A stretch of DNA of 64,000 nt, from assembly GCF_021462825.1 (NCBI RefSeq), contig NZ_JAKEEB010000006.1:248001-312000 (forward strand), read 5' to 3'. The notes below the pieces were generated by a model that was given only the letters and a program-made list of their open reading frames with translations, was not told the DNA's origin and made no database searches. This DNA comes from Streptomyces glomeratus. GTDB lineage: Bacteria > Actinomycetota > Actinomycetes > Streptomycetales > Streptomycetaceae. The position numbers and the translations under genes are program-made. This document shows positions 33,800 through 42,001 of this stretch, piece after piece; position 1 is the stretch's first letter; each line of letters begins with the position of its first letter.

Positions 33800-34444
33800 G
33801 TGACAGCCATCGAGCAGACAGAGGCGGCGCGCCCGCGGGGCACTCGCCTGCCGCGCCGTGCCCGACGGAACCAGCTGCTGGGTGCCGCGCAGGAAGTCTT
33901 CGTGGCACAGGGCTACCACGCGGCCGCGATGGACGACATCGCCGAGCGCGCAGGCGTCAGCAAGCCGGTGCTCTACCAGCACTTCCCGGGCAAGCTCGAG
34001 CTCTATCTGGCCCTGCTGGACCAGCACTGCGACGCCCTGCTGCAGGCCGTGCGCGCCGCGCTGGCGTCGACGTCGGACAACAAGCAGCGTGTCCGGGCGA
34101 CCATGGACGCGTACTTCGCGTACGTGGAGGACGACGGCGGGGCGTTCCGGCTCGTCTTCGAGTCGGACCTGACGAACGAGCCCGCCGTGCGCGAGCGCGT
34201 CGACAAGGTGACGCACGAGTGCGCTGAGGCGATCTGCGACGTCATCGCCGAGGACACGGGCCTGTCGCGGGCCGAGTCGATGCTGCTGGCCTCCGGGCTC
34301 GGTGGCCTCGCACAGGTCGTGGCGCGCTCCTGGCTGCACAGCGACCGCAGCGTGCCGCGCGACCAGGCGGTGCAGCTGCTGACGTCACTCGCCTGGCGGG
34401 GCATCGCGGGCTTCCCGCTGTACAACAGCGAGCAGCACCAGTGA
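33800..34444 (+). CDS. TetR-family transcriptional regulator
   Basis: A 214-residue TetR repressor-like protein. The N-terminal helix-turn-helix is clear: L-L-G-A-A-Q-E-V-F, G-Y-H-A-A-A-M-D-D-I-A-E-R-A-G-V-S and L-Y-Q-H-F-P-G-K-L-E-L-Y (about residues 20-70). The all-helical ligand domain follows. GTG 33800 has GGAGG four bases upstream. A regulator occupies the same place between DUF3152 and DUF3107 in mycobacteria. The ligand is unknown. Directly after the stop come four 23-base repeats leading into the terminator. Confidence 0.92.
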   Translation: MTAIEQTEAARPRGTRLPRRARRNQLLGAAQEVFVAQGYHAAAMDDIAERAGVSKPVLYQHFPGKLELYLALLDQHCDALLQAVRAALASTSDNKQRVRATMDAYFAYVEDDGGAFRLVFESDLTNEPAVRERVDKVTHECAEAICDVIAEDTGLSRAESMLLASGLGGLAQVVARSWLHSDRSVPRDQAVQLLTSLAWRGIAGFPLYNSEQHQ

Positions 34445-34533
34445 GCCGCACCGTGCGACACCAGTGAGCCGGACCGTGCGGCACCACTGAGCCGGACCGT
34501 GCGGCACCACTGAGCTGGACCGTGCGGCCCCAC
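34442..34533 (+). repeat. Four 23-bp tandem repeats after tetR
   Basis: Units start at 34442, 34465, 34488 and 34511, each beginning TGAGC and containing GGACCGTGCGGC or a close variant. The first TGA is the tetR stop; the last unit forms the left arm of the terminator. Confidence 0.95.
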
Positions 34534-34556
34534 CGGGTGGGGCCGCACGGTTTTTT
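34519..34556 (+). terminator. Strong intrinsic terminator of tetR
   Basis: ACCGTGCGGCCCCA pairs with the matching GC-rich arm ending at 34551, closed by a CCGGG-like loop and followed by TTTTTT G TT. It is the best plus-strand terminator in the window. Confidence 0.92.
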
Positions 34557-34680
34557 GTTCCCGTCGGCTGTTCGCTCCTGGCGTTCCGGGGCAGAGCGTG
34601 TGCGTCCCCTCACCGGGCTAATGTGTGCTGGTACGGCGCGGACGGCCGCGCACATCACTGACCGTCGGAGGGACAAAGCC

Positions 34681-34908
34681 GTGGAGGTCAAGATCGGCGT
34701 GCAGCACGCGCCTCGCGAGATCGTGCTGGAGAGCGGTCAGACTGCCGAGGAGGTGGAGCACGTCGTGGCCGAGGCGCTGTCGGGCAAGTCGGCTCTGCTG
34801 AGCCTCGTGGACGAGCACGGCCGCAAGCTCCTGGTCCCGGCCGACCGTCTCGCGTACGTGGAGATCGGCGAGCCGGCCCCGCGCAAGGTGGGCTTCGGCA
34901 CGCTGTAG
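34681..34908 (+). CDS. DUF3107 family protein
   Basis: A 75-residue protein matching the actinobacterial DUF3107 family (TB9.4-like): V-K-I-G-V-Q near the start, R-E-I-V-L-E-S and an L-A-Y-V-E-I-G end. GTG 34681 lies nine bases after GGAGGG; an upstream ATG in the same frame would run through the tetR terminator and is rejected. Soluble, function unknown. A terminator hairpin follows. Confidence 0.88.
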   Translation: MEVKIGVQHAPREIVLESGQTAEEVEHVVAEALSGKSALLSLVDEHGRKLLVPADRLAYVEIGEPAPRKVGFGTL

Positions 34909-34926
34909 ATCCGAACGGAGCAGTGG

Positions 34927-34961
34927 AGGGGCTCGGTGGCGCACGGCGCCGGGCCCCTTTC
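34927..34961 (+). terminator. Terminator after the DUF3107 gene
   Basis: AGGGGC-T-CGG pairs with CCG-G-GCCCCT around a GC loop, followed by TTT. Confidence 0.6.
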
Positions 34962-35121
34962 CCGTCCCGTCGCCGCAGGGGCGTCCGGCCCTCCGCCCCG
35001 ATGCGGCGTGCACGGATGGAGCACATCCGGCGCACAGCCGAGGATTGTCTTCCGCGCGCCACGGGTAGGACCGGCTACGACCGATTTGCCCTGGCAGCAG
35101 CCGTGCGGGAGGGAACCGCTC

Positions 35122-35391
35122 ATGTTCTTGGAAGCGCTCGGCTCCGCCGTCCTCGGATTCGCCCTGGCATGGGCTGCCGCGTACCGGCTGCCGCACCGCC
35201 TGCCGGCCCGGGCCCTGGTGCTTTCGACGGGCGTGGCGGGAGCCCTCTTCGGCGCCTTCGTCACCCACAGCGCCCTGGGTGCCGCGGGACTCCTGGTGGT
35301 CCTTCTGGGTGCCCTGGTCGTCTCCGCGGCCTCACTGTCGCTGCTGCTGCGGCCGGCGGAGCGGTTTCGGCGCCGGTCGGCGACGGCCTGA
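35122..35391 (+). CDS. Small membrane protein
   Basis: An 89-residue protein with about three hydrophobic segments (residues 5-25, 32-48, 52-75) and a basic C-terminal tail. GAGGGAAC lies upstream of ATG 35122. Codon bias fits a real gene. Family not recognised; probably an inner-membrane protein of unknown role. The longer frame beginning at 34936 crosses the DUF3107 terminator. A strong hairpin follows. Confidence 0.75.
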   Translation: MFLEALGSAVLGFALAWAAAYRLPHRLPARALVLSTGVAGALFGAFVTHSALGAAGLLVVLLGALVVSAASLSLLLRPAERFRRRSATA

Positions 35392-35425
35392 GGCCGGAAG
35401 CCGGCGCCCACGCAGACTCTGACGG

Positions 35426-35454
35426 CACGCTCGGCGGCCGGGCCGCCGAGCGTG
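35426..35454. terminator. Bidirectional terminator
   Basis: A perfect 13-bp stem (35426-35438 with 35442-35454) and a CGG loop lie between convergent genes, with GGGGAAA on the plus strand after it. Confidence 0.85.
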
Positions 35455-35465
35455 GGGAAACGTCG

Positions 35466-36203
35466 TCAGGCGGCCAGGCCCAGCGCCGCCATCCGCTTCG
35501 TGTGCGCCTCGGTGATCCGCGAGAACATCCTGCCGACCTCGGCGAGGTCGAAGCCGTCCGCGACACCGCCGACGAGCATGGTCGACAGCGCGTCCCGCTC
35601 CGCGACCACACGCTGCGACTGCGACAGTGCCTCGCCCATGAGCCGCCGCGCCCACAGCGCAAGACGGCCGCCCACGCGCGGCTCGGCTTCGATGGCGGCG
35701 CGCACCTTCTCGACGGCGAAGCTGGCGTGCCCGGTGTCGTCGAGCACGGCGAGCACGAGCCCGCGCGTGTCGGTGTCGAGGCGGGCCGCGACCTCACGGT
35801 AGAAGTCGCTGGCGATCGAGTCGCCCACGTATGCCTTGACGAGCCCCTCCAGCCAGTCCGAGGGCGCCGTCTGCTTGTGGAAGCTGTCGTACGCCGCGAC
35901 GAACGGCTCCATCGCCTCGGTGGGCCCGACGCCGATCTCGGTCAGCCGGTCCCGGATCTGCTCGAAGTGGTGGAACTCGGCGGACGCCATCTTGGCCAGT
36001 TCCGCCTTGTCCGCGAGCGTGGGCGCGAGCTTCGCGTCCTCCGCGAGACGTTCGAACGCCGCCAGCTCCCCGTACGCCAGGGCGCCGAGCAGGTCCACGA
36101 CCGCGGCACGGTACTGGGGATCGACAGAGGCCGTCGCCCAGTCCTGGGCGGCGACTCCGGTGGGTTCGGCGGATGCCTCGGGGGCGTTGTCAGGCGTGGT
36201 CAT
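35466..36203 (-). CDS. Ferritin-like fold protein
   Basis: A 245-residue four-helix protein with carboxylate/His motifs of ferritin-like diiron proteins: G-E-L-A-A-F-E-R, A-S-A-E-F-H-H-F-E-Q and a later D-D-T-G-H-A-S-F-A. This resembles actinobacterial ferritin-like (MiaE-related) proteins. The helix-2 E-x2-H pattern is present; an oxidase/hydroxylase function is possible but unproven. ATG 36203 opens the recognisable domain. The same gene precedes the DEAD helicase in mycobacteria, divergently as here. Confidence 0.85.
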   Translation of the reverse strand: MTTPDNAPEASAEPTGVAAQDWATASVDPQYRAAVVDLLGALAYGELAAFERLAEDAKLAPTLADKAELAKMASAEFHHFEQIRDRLTEIGVGPTEAMEPFVAAYDSFHKQTAPSDWLEGLVKAYVGDSIASDFYREVAARLDTDTRGLVLAVLDDTGHASFAVEKVRAAIEAEPRVGGRLALWARRLMGEALSQSQRVVAERDALSTMLVGGVADGFDLAEVGRMFSRITEAHTKRMAALGLAA

Positions 36204-36335
36204 GAAGCGCACAATAGCCCGCTCACCGCCCCTCGGAAGTCCCTGGTCAATCAGTGTGACGACGACTACGTGACCGAATCGGCCATCGCGTGTGCGTGAT
36301 TCCGGGGTATGGTGGTAATGCGCCTGCTGAGTACG

Positions 36336-36366
36336 TTGACGTATCTCGACGGGCCGCATGTATGAG
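36336..36366 (+). promoter_or_regulatory. Candidate promoter of the DEAD-box helicase gene
   Basis: TTGACG (36336-36341), a 19-base spacer and TATGAG (36361-36366). The start would be near 36373, giving a leader of 160-210 nt. This 326-base divergent gap (36204-36529) has no other clear feature. Confidence 0.45.
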
Positions 36367-36529
36367 GATGCCCGGTCGGTGGCCCGATCGGCTCCGACCC
36401 GACAGCCCTCCTCGGCCGTACGGCACCGTGCGTACGGCACCCGGAGGGACCCTCAGCGGTACGAGCGCTGGAGCGTCGGAGTGGTCCCCTGCCACAGGCC
36501 CGTCCCCCAAGCGGCCGACGTCATCCGGC

Positions 36530-38926
36530 ATGGTCACGACCCTCGCGCTCGCCTCGCACCGCGTACACAGAAGAGGCAGCACCCTGACTACGACTTTTCG
36601 AGAACTCGGAATCCTTCCCGAGACGGCCGAGGCCCTGGAGGCCGTCGGCATCGTCCATCCCTTCCCCATCCAGGAGATGACGCTCCCTGTAGCCCTCTCG
36701 GGCACCGACGTCATCGGCCAGGCCAAGACCGGCACCGGAAAGACGCTCGGATTCGGCCTCCCGCTCCTCGAGCGCGTGACGGTTCCCGCCGATGTCGAGG
36801 CGGGCCGCGCCAAGCCCGAGGCCCTCACCGACACCCCCCAGGCGCTCGTCGTCGTGCCCACCCGTGAGCTGTGCACCCAGGTCACCAACGACCTGCTCAC
36901 CGCGGGCAAGGTGCGCAATGTGCGGGTCACGGCGATCTACGGCGGCCGGGCGTACGAGCCCCAGGTGGAGGCCCTGAAGAAGGGCGTCGACGTGATCGTC
37001 GGCACCCCGGGCCGCCTGCTGGACCTGGCCGGCCAGAAGAAGCTGAACCTGAAGCACGTCAAGTGCCTGGTCCTCGACGAAGCCGACGAGATGCTCGACC
37101 TGGGCTTCCTGCCCGACGTCGAGAAGATCATGGACATGCTGCCGGCCAAGCGGCAGACCATGCTGTTCTCGGCGACGATGCCGGGCGCGGTCATCGGTCT
37201 GGCCCGCCGCTACATGTCGCAGCCCACGCACATCCGTGCGACGGCGCCGGACGACGAGGGCGCGACGGTCGCGAACATCAAGCAGTTCGTCTACCGCGCG
37301 CACTCCATGGACAAGCCCGAGATGGTCGCCCGCATCCTGCAGGCCGAGGGCCGCGGACTGGCGATGGTCTTCTGCCGTACGAAGCGGACGGCGGCCGACA
37401 TCGCCGAGCAGCTCCAGCGGCGCGGCTTCGCGTCCGGCGCGGTCCACGGCGACCTGGGCCAGGGCGCGCGCGAGCAGGCGCTGCGGGCCTTCCGCAACGG
37501 CAAGGTGGACGTGCTCGTGTGCACCGACGTGGCCGCGCGCGGCATCGACGTCGAGGGCGTCACGCACGTCGTCAACTACCAGTCTCCCGAGGAAGAGAAG
37601 ACCTACCTGCACCGCATCGGCCGTACGGGCCGTGCGGGCGCGTCCGGTACCGCGATCACGCTGGTCGACTGGGACGACATCCCGCGCTGGCAGCTGATCA
37701 ACAAGGCGCTGGAGCTGGACTTCAACGACCCGGTGGAGACCTACTCCACCTCCCCGCACCTCTTTGCCGACCTCGGTATCCCCGAGGGCACGAAGGGTGT
37801 GCTGCCCCGCGCGGAGCGCACGCGTGCGGGGCTCGCCGCGGAGCAGCTGGAGGACCTCGGCGAGACGGGCGGCCGGGGGCCGCGCGGCCGCCGCGGCTCG
37901 GTCCCGCCCGCGGAAGCAGAATCCGAGCGTCCGGCGCGTACGCCGCGCCGCCGTCGCCGTACCCGGAGCGGGGCACCGCTCGACACACCGGCCGCCACCG
38001 AGGCCGAGGCCCCGACCGCCACGGACACGCCGGACGACACGGCCGGGGCCGTGGAGCCGCGCACGCCGCGCCGCCGTCGCCGTACGCGCGGCGGGGTGGC
38101 GCCGGAGCCGGATGCCACGGTGACCGAGACGGTGGAGCCGACGGCGCCGGAGGCGGCCGAGGCCGTGGCGGACACTGCCGAGCCGGTCAAGCCGCGCCGC
38201 CGCCGCACCCGCAGGACCGCGGAGACCGTGGTCGAGACGGTCGCCGCGGACACCTCCGAGGCCACCGTCGGCACCGCGGAGGCGGCTCCCGCCGCGGAGA
38301 CGGCCGTGGACACCGCGGAGGCCACCGAGGCCAAGCCGCGCCGCCGCACCCGCAAGGCCGCGGAAGCCGTGGTGGAGACGGTCGCCGTCGACACCACCGA
38401 GGCCGCGGAGGCCAAGCCGCGCCGCCGCACCCGCAAGGCCGCGGAGACCGTGGTGGAGACGGTCGCCGCGGACACCGCCGAGGCGACGGAGACCAAGCCG
38501 CGCCGCCGCACCCGCAAGACCGCCGAGGCCGCTGTGGACACGGCCGAGGGCGAGGCTCCGGCCAAGCCGCGGCGTACACGCAAGACGGCCGAGGCTGCCG
38601 TGGACACCGCGGAGGCCGCCGAGGCGAAGCCGCGCCGCCGCACCCGCAAGGCCGCGGAAGCGGCTCCGGCTCCCGCCGAGGCTGCCGTGGACACCGCGGA
38701 GGCCGCGGAGGCCGCGGAGGCCAAGCCGCGCCGCCGCACCCGCAAGGCCGTCGCCGCCGCCGATGCCGCGATTCCCGCTCAGGTGACCGAGGAGGCCGAG
38801 GTCAAGCCCCGGCGCCGCACCCGCAAGGCGGCCGCCGCGGAGGCGGAGATCCCGGCGCAGGCCGACGACGCGGAGGCCAAGCCGCGCCGCCGTACGCGCA
38901 AGGCCGCACAGCCCGCCGAGGGCTGA
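36530..38926 (+). CDS. DEAD-box RNA helicase with long basic repeat tail
   Basis: The core (about 20-460) has every DEAD-box motif: G-T-D-V-I-G-Q-A-K-T-G-T-G-K-T, P-T-R-E-L, G-T-P-G-R, V-L-D-E-A-D-E-M, S-A-T, R-G-I-D and H-R-I-G-R-T-G-R-A-G. It is followed by a ~330-residue tail with about ten K-P-R-R-R-T-R-K-A-A-E units separated by acidic V-D-T-A-E-A linkers, probably an RNA-binding extension. ATG 36530 lacks an SD; a CTG at 36584 with AAGAGG seven bases upstream, reading L-T-T-T-F-R-E-L-G, may be the true start. RNA remodelling in ribosome assembly or decay is expected. Confidence 0.93.
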   Translation: MVTTLALASHRVHRRGSTLTTTFRELGILPETAEALEAVGIVHPFPIQEMTLPVALSGTDVIGQAKTGTGKTLGFGLPLLERVTVPADVEAGRAKPEALTDTPQALVVVPTRELCTQVTNDLLTAGKVRNVRVTAIYGGRAYEPQVEALKKGVDVIVGTPGRLLDLAGQKKLNLKHVKCLVLDEADEMLDLGFLPDVEKIMDMLPAKRQTMLFSATMPGAVIGLARRYMSQPTHIRATAPDDEGATVANIKQFVYRAHSMDKPEMVARILQAEGRGLAMVFCRTKRTAADIAEQLQRRGFASGAVHGDLGQGAREQALRAFRNGKVDVLVCTDVAARGIDVEGVTHVVNYQSPEEEKTYLHRIGRTGRAGASGTAITLVDWDDIPRWQLINKALELDFNDPVETYSTSPHLFADLGIPEGTKGVLPRAERTRAGLAAEQLEDLGETGGRGPRGRRGSVPPAEAESERPARTPRRRRRTRSGAPLDTPAATEAEAPTATDTPDDTAGAVEPRTPRRRRRTRGGVAPEPDATVTETVEPTAPEAAEAVADTAEPVKPRRRRTRRTAETVVETVAADTSEATVGTAEAAPAAETAVDTAEATEAKPRRRTRKAAEAVVETVAVDTTEAAEAKPRRRTRKAAETVVETVAADTAEATETKPRRRTRKTAEAAVDTAEGEAPAKPRRTRKTAEAAVDTAEAAEAKPRRRTRKAAEAAPAPAEAAVDTAEAAEAAEAKPRRRTRKAVAAADAAIPAQVTEEAEVKPRRRTRKAAAAEAEIPAQADDAEAKPRRRTRKAAQPAEG

Positions 38927-38940
38927 GCCGGTGGGACCAC

Positions 38941-38973
38941 GATGGCCCGTCCCCATGCCGGGGGCGGGCCATC
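38941..38973 (+). terminator. Terminator of the DEAD-box helicase gene
   Basis: GATGGCCCGTCCCC pairs with 38960-38973 around ATGCC, allowing a G-U pair. There is no U run. Confidence 0.75.
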
Positions 38974-39049
38974 GGTGTGCTCGGCGCTCCGTGTACCGGA
39001 CCGTCACCCGCCCCCCCGCCGTCACCCAACCGCCCGGTAACCTCCCCCC

Positions 39050-39922
39050 ATGAGTCGTCCCCCCAGCTTCGTCCCGCCCCCCGGTGTCCGGGCGCACATG
39101 CTCTCCACGGACCGCGGGGAGTTCGCCGTGCTCGAGGCGGACGCGGCGACCTCGCGGGTGCGGGGGACCGCCCTCCTGCTCCCCGGCTTCACCGGAAGCA
39201 AGGAGGACTTCATCGTCGTGCAGCCTCTGCTCGCGGCGGCCGGGTACCGGACGGTCGCCGTCGACGGGCGGGGGCAGTACGAGTCCCCCGGCTCCCGGGA
39301 CGACGAGGCGCCGTACGCGCAGGCCGAGCTGGCCCGGGACGTGATCGCGCAGGCACACGCCGTGGCCACGCCCGTGCATCTGCTCGGACACTCCCTCGGC
39401 GGTCAGATCGCCAGGGCCGCCGTCCTCCTCGACGCCTCCCCCTTCGCGTCGCTGACCCTCATGGCGTCGGGCCCGGCCCAGATCTCCGTTTCCCAGCAGC
39501 AGCGCGTGAAGCTGCTGCGCGACGCCCTCACCGTCATGGACATGGCCGAAGTGTGGGATGCCATCCAGGCCATGGAGCCGCCCGAGGAGCCCGGCGCCGC
39601 GGACATCGACGAGGGACTCCTCGCCGACGGGGAGGATCTGCGCCGCCGCTGGCTCGGCAACAGCCCCGCCCAGCTTCTGGCGACGGGCCGGCAACTGTGC
39701 GAGGAGCCCGACCGGGTGGCCGAGCTGGCCGCCGTCGGCCTGCCCGTGCACGTCCTGTCCGGCGACCGCGACGACACCTGGCCGATCCCCCTGTTGGACG
39801 ACATGGCCGCCCGGCTGGGTGCCCACCGCACGGTCGTACCGCACGCGGAGCACTCCCCCAACACCGACCGCCCCGAACCGACGGCCCAAGCCCTCGCCGC
39901 CTTCTGGGACCGGCACCCCTAG
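39050..39922 (+). CDS. Alpha/beta hydrolase
   Basis: A 290-residue alpha/beta hydrolase: L-L-P-G-F-T-G-S-K-E-D-F oxyanion region, nucleophile in G-H-S-L-G-G, acid in S-G-D-R-D-D-T-W and His in P-H-A-E-H-S-P-N. It resembles lysophospholipase or haloperoxidase-like cytosolic esterases; the substrate is unknown. It begins 123 bases after the helicase stop, beyond that gene's terminator, so it has its own promoter. It is convergent with the NYN gene. Confidence 0.85.
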   Translation: MSRPPSFVPPPGVRAHMLSTDRGEFAVLEADAATSRVRGTALLLPGFTGSKEDFIVVQPLLAAAGYRTVAVDGRGQYESPGSRDDEAPYAQAELARDVIAQAHAVATPVHLLGHSLGGQIARAAVLLDASPFASLTLMASGPAQISVSQQQRVKLLRDALTVMDMAEVWDAIQAMEPPEEPGAADIDEGLLADGEDLRRRWLGNSPAQLLATGRQLCEEPDRVAELAAVGLPVHVLSGDRDDTWPIPLLDDMAARLGAHRTVVPHAEHSPNTDRPEPTAQALAAFWDRHP

Positions 39923-39965
39923 CCGCCGGTCACCCGCTCCGCTCCCGCACCCGGTACCGAAGCCG

Positions 39966-40862
39966 TCAGTACTGCCCCTGCACGTGCTCCCAGAAGCCGT
40001 CCCGCAGCGCGCGCCGCAGGTCCGACTGGCCGCGCAGGGAGTACTGGAGAAGACCCTCCGCCTCCACCAGCAGGTCCTGGTCGACGGAGCCGGGCAGGTA
40101 CGGGTGTCCGGGCAGCAGCTCCGCCAGCGCCGCCCGGCCCCGCGCCGCCAGCCACTTCGCCGCGATCTGGGCGCCCACGAAGCGGACGTCCTCACGGGTG
40201 GGACGGGCCGCGGAGGACGCCTCGTACGCCGCGGCCGTCCGGCGGCTCACATAGGGCTTGAAGAACTCGAGTTCGAGGGTGCGCTGGCTGTCGACCTCCC
40301 ACAGCAGCGGCTCCGCCTGGTTGCGGCCCTCGGGCGCCTCGATCCCCCACAGGTGAACCCGCGCCCCGTACCCCTGCGCCGCCTCGACCGCCGAGACCAG
40401 GTCCTCGTCGCCGCCGATGAGGGCCGCGTCGCTGATGGCCCGGTGCCGGGCCAGCGACTCCAGATCGGTCCGGATCAGGGAGTCGACGCCCTTCTGCTGG
40501 TTGTTGGCGTTGAGGTTGCCGAGCCGCACCTTGACATCGGGAAGTTCGGCGATGGACTGCTGTTCCGCCGTGTGGATCCGGCGGCGCGCGCCGTCGTACC
40601 AGTACACACGCAGCAAGCGGCTGTCCGCGAAGATCGAGCGCGCCTTGTCGATGAGGGCCTCGATCAGCCCCTCGGCGTCGAGGTCGAAGGCCCGGCGGTC
40701 TTCCGTCCCGGCGACGAGCCGTCCCGTGGCCGCGTACAGATAGCCGGCGTCGACGAAGATCGCATGGGTCGAGGGCGTCTTCGCCACCTCGGCGAGCATG
40801 CGCTGGAGCAACTCGTTCGTGCGGTCGATACGGGCGCCGAGCGCCGCCAGGTCGTCGTTCAT
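39966..40862 (-). CDS. NYN-domain (PIN-like) RNase family protein
   Basis: A 298-residue protein with a NYN domain: A-I-F-V-D-A-G-Y-L (first Asp), a middle acidic region G-V-D-S-L-I-R-T-D-L, and A-L-I-G-G-D-E-D-L (metal-binding Asp pair). The C-terminal ~90 residues form a separate helical extension. NYN domains are Mg-dependent ribonucleases of the PIN superfamily; the target is unknown. ATG 40862 is chosen. It is divergent from the 50-codon gene, with 277 bases between. Confidence 0.85.
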   Translation of the reverse strand: MNDDLAALGARIDRTNELLQRMLAEVAKTPSTHAIFVDAGYLYAATGRLVAGTEDRRAFDLDAEGLIEALIDKARSIFADSRLLRVYWYDGARRRIHTAEQQSIAELPDVKVRLGNLNANNQQKGVDSLIRTDLESLARHRAISDAALIGGDEDLVSAVEAAQGYGARVHLWGIEAPEGRNQAEPLLWEVDSQRTLELEFFKPYVSRRTAAAYEASSAARPTREDVRFVGAQIAAKWLAARGRAALAELLPGHPYLPGSVDQDLLVEAEGLLQYSLRGQSDLRRALRDGFWEHVQGQY

Positions 40863-40954
40863 ATGCCTCCATTGTCCCGGTGGTCACGCTGCGAACACAA
40901 CCGATCCCGGTCGGTGCCCCGTGAAGACGATCGCACCCTGCGCCCGGCGGCCTT

Positions 40955-40989
40955 CCCCGGGACTTACCGGCGCCCCCGGGACTTACCGG
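40955..40989. repeat. 16-bp direct repeat CCCCGGGACTTACCGG, two copies
   Basis: Identical copies at 40955-40970 and 40974-40989, centre-to-centre 19 bases. They lie 37 bases upstream of the SigR-type promoter and may be a regulator binding pair. Confidence 0.85.
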
Positions 40990-41025
40990 TCAGTAATTAG
41001 CGACTCGAAAAATTTCCTTAGCGTA

Positions 41026-41053
41026 GGGAATGTTTGTAACACGCATCCCGTTG
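41026..41053 (+). promoter_or_regulatory. SigR-type promoter of the 50-codon gene
   Basis: GGGAAT (41026-41031), exactly 18 bases, then GTTG (41050-41053): a perfect SigR consensus with the same spacing as the mrx1 promoter. The start would be near 41060, 80 nt before the ATG. An AT-rich stretch lies just upstream. Confidence 0.8.
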
Positions 41054-41139
41054 ACTCTCTACGGACGAGGGCACTGCCGCCCACGCTCCGCCACCAGTAG
41101 TTCTCCTCAGGAGGATGACCAGACGAAGGGAGAAGCCCC

Positions 41140-41292
41140 ATGCGCTTCGAAATCATGCGACTCGATGACGTCGACGGTACGGCCGTGGACACCACCGTCG
41201 TAGACGCCGCCTCCGTCAAGCAGATCGTTCAGCAGGCCGCCGCCATCGGACAGCGACTCTGGATCCGCCCGGCCGGCCAGTCCGCTTCATAA
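41140..41292 (+). CDS. 50-residue hypothetical protein, SigR-type promoter
   Basis: AAGGGAG precedes ATG 41140; the frame encodes 50 residues beginning M-R-F-E-I-M-R-L-D-D-V-D-G and ending A-G-Q-S-A-S, with G/C-ending codons throughout. No Cys, no membrane segment; a beta strand then an amphipathic helix (S-V-K-Q-I-V-Q-Q-A-A-A-I-G) are predicted by eye. I believe such proteins are common in streptomycetes but know no function. A SigR-type promoter upstream and a 14-bp terminator hairpin downstream show a complete transcription unit. A role in thiol-oxidative stress is inferred only from the promoter. Confidence 0.85.
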   Translation: MRFEIMRLDDVDGTAVDTTVVDAASVKQIVQQAAAIGQRLWIRPAGQSAS

Positions 41293-41320
41293 CCGGGAAC
41301 GCACGACCGTCTGAGACTTC

Positions 41321-41353
41321 GGAGCCCCGTACGGCATGTCCGTACGGGGCTCC
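41321..41353. terminator. Terminator of the 50-codon gene and marC
   Basis: A perfect 14-bp stem (41321-41334 with 41340-41353) with a CATGT loop lies between convergent genes. Confidence 0.85.
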
Positions 41354-41395
41354 GCGCGTTCCGGGCGCCGGCCCCGGGAGCCGTCCGGGCGGCGC

Positions 41396-42001
41396 TCAGC
41401 CGGCGCGGACGACCTGGGTGACCCCGTTGATGATCTGCTGCACGGCGATCGCGGAGAGCATCATGCCCGCGAGCCGGGTCACCAGCACCACACCGCCGTC
41501 CCTGATCACGCGGATGATCAGCAGCGAGTAGCGCATGACCAGCCACAGCACGACGTGGATCGCAAGGATCGCCGCCCACACGGACACCTGGGCGCCCACG
41601 CTGTCGGCCTTCTGGACCGCCAGGATCACCGAGACGATCGCGCCGGGGCCCGCCAGCAGCGGCATGCCGAGCGGCACAAGGGCGACATTGACGTCCTTGG
41701 TCTGCTTCGGCTCGTCCGTCTTGCCGGTGAGCAGGTCGAGGGCGATGAGCAGGAGCAGCAACCCGCCCGCGATCATCAGCGCGGGCACGGAGACGTGCAG
41801 ATAGTTCAGGATCTGGTGGCCGAGCACGCCGAAGACGGCGATGACACCGCCGGCCACGCAGACGGCCTGGAAGGCCATCCGCCTCTGCACCTTGCCGGGC
41901 CGTCCGGCGGTGAGCGCGAGGAAGATCGGGGTGATCCCGGGGGGATCCATGATCACGAAGAGGGTGAGGAAGAGGGAACCGAAGACGGCGACGTCGAACA
42001 T
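41396..42001 (-). CDS. MarC family integral membrane protein
   Basis: A 201-residue protein with six hydrophobic helices and the MarC signature: D-P-P-G-I-T-P-I-F near the start and P-L-G-M-P-L-L-A-G-P-G-A-I in the middle, the duplicated loop of the family. MarC proteins (UPF0056, formerly linked to multiple antibiotic resistance) have no proven substrate. ATG 42001 opens the first helix; SD weak. It shares orientation with the PHP gene, 163 bases downstream of it, and may be in the same unit. Confidence 0.9.
   Translation of the reverse strand: MFDVAVFGSLFLTLFVIMDPPGITPIFLALTAGRPGKVQRRMAFQAVCVAGGVIAVFGVLGHQILNYLHVSVPALMIAGGLLLLLIALDLLTGKTDEPKQTKDVNVALVPLGMPLLAGPGAIVSVILAVQKADSVGAQVSVWAAILAIHVVLWLVMRYSLLIIRVIRDGGVVLVTRLAGMMLSAIAVQQIINGVTQVVRAG

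Noticed and set aside
36521..40195. 1224-codon minus-strand frame opposite the DEAD helicase
   Set aside because: A shadow; its Gly/Leu/Arg repeats are the reverse complement of the helicase tail repeats.
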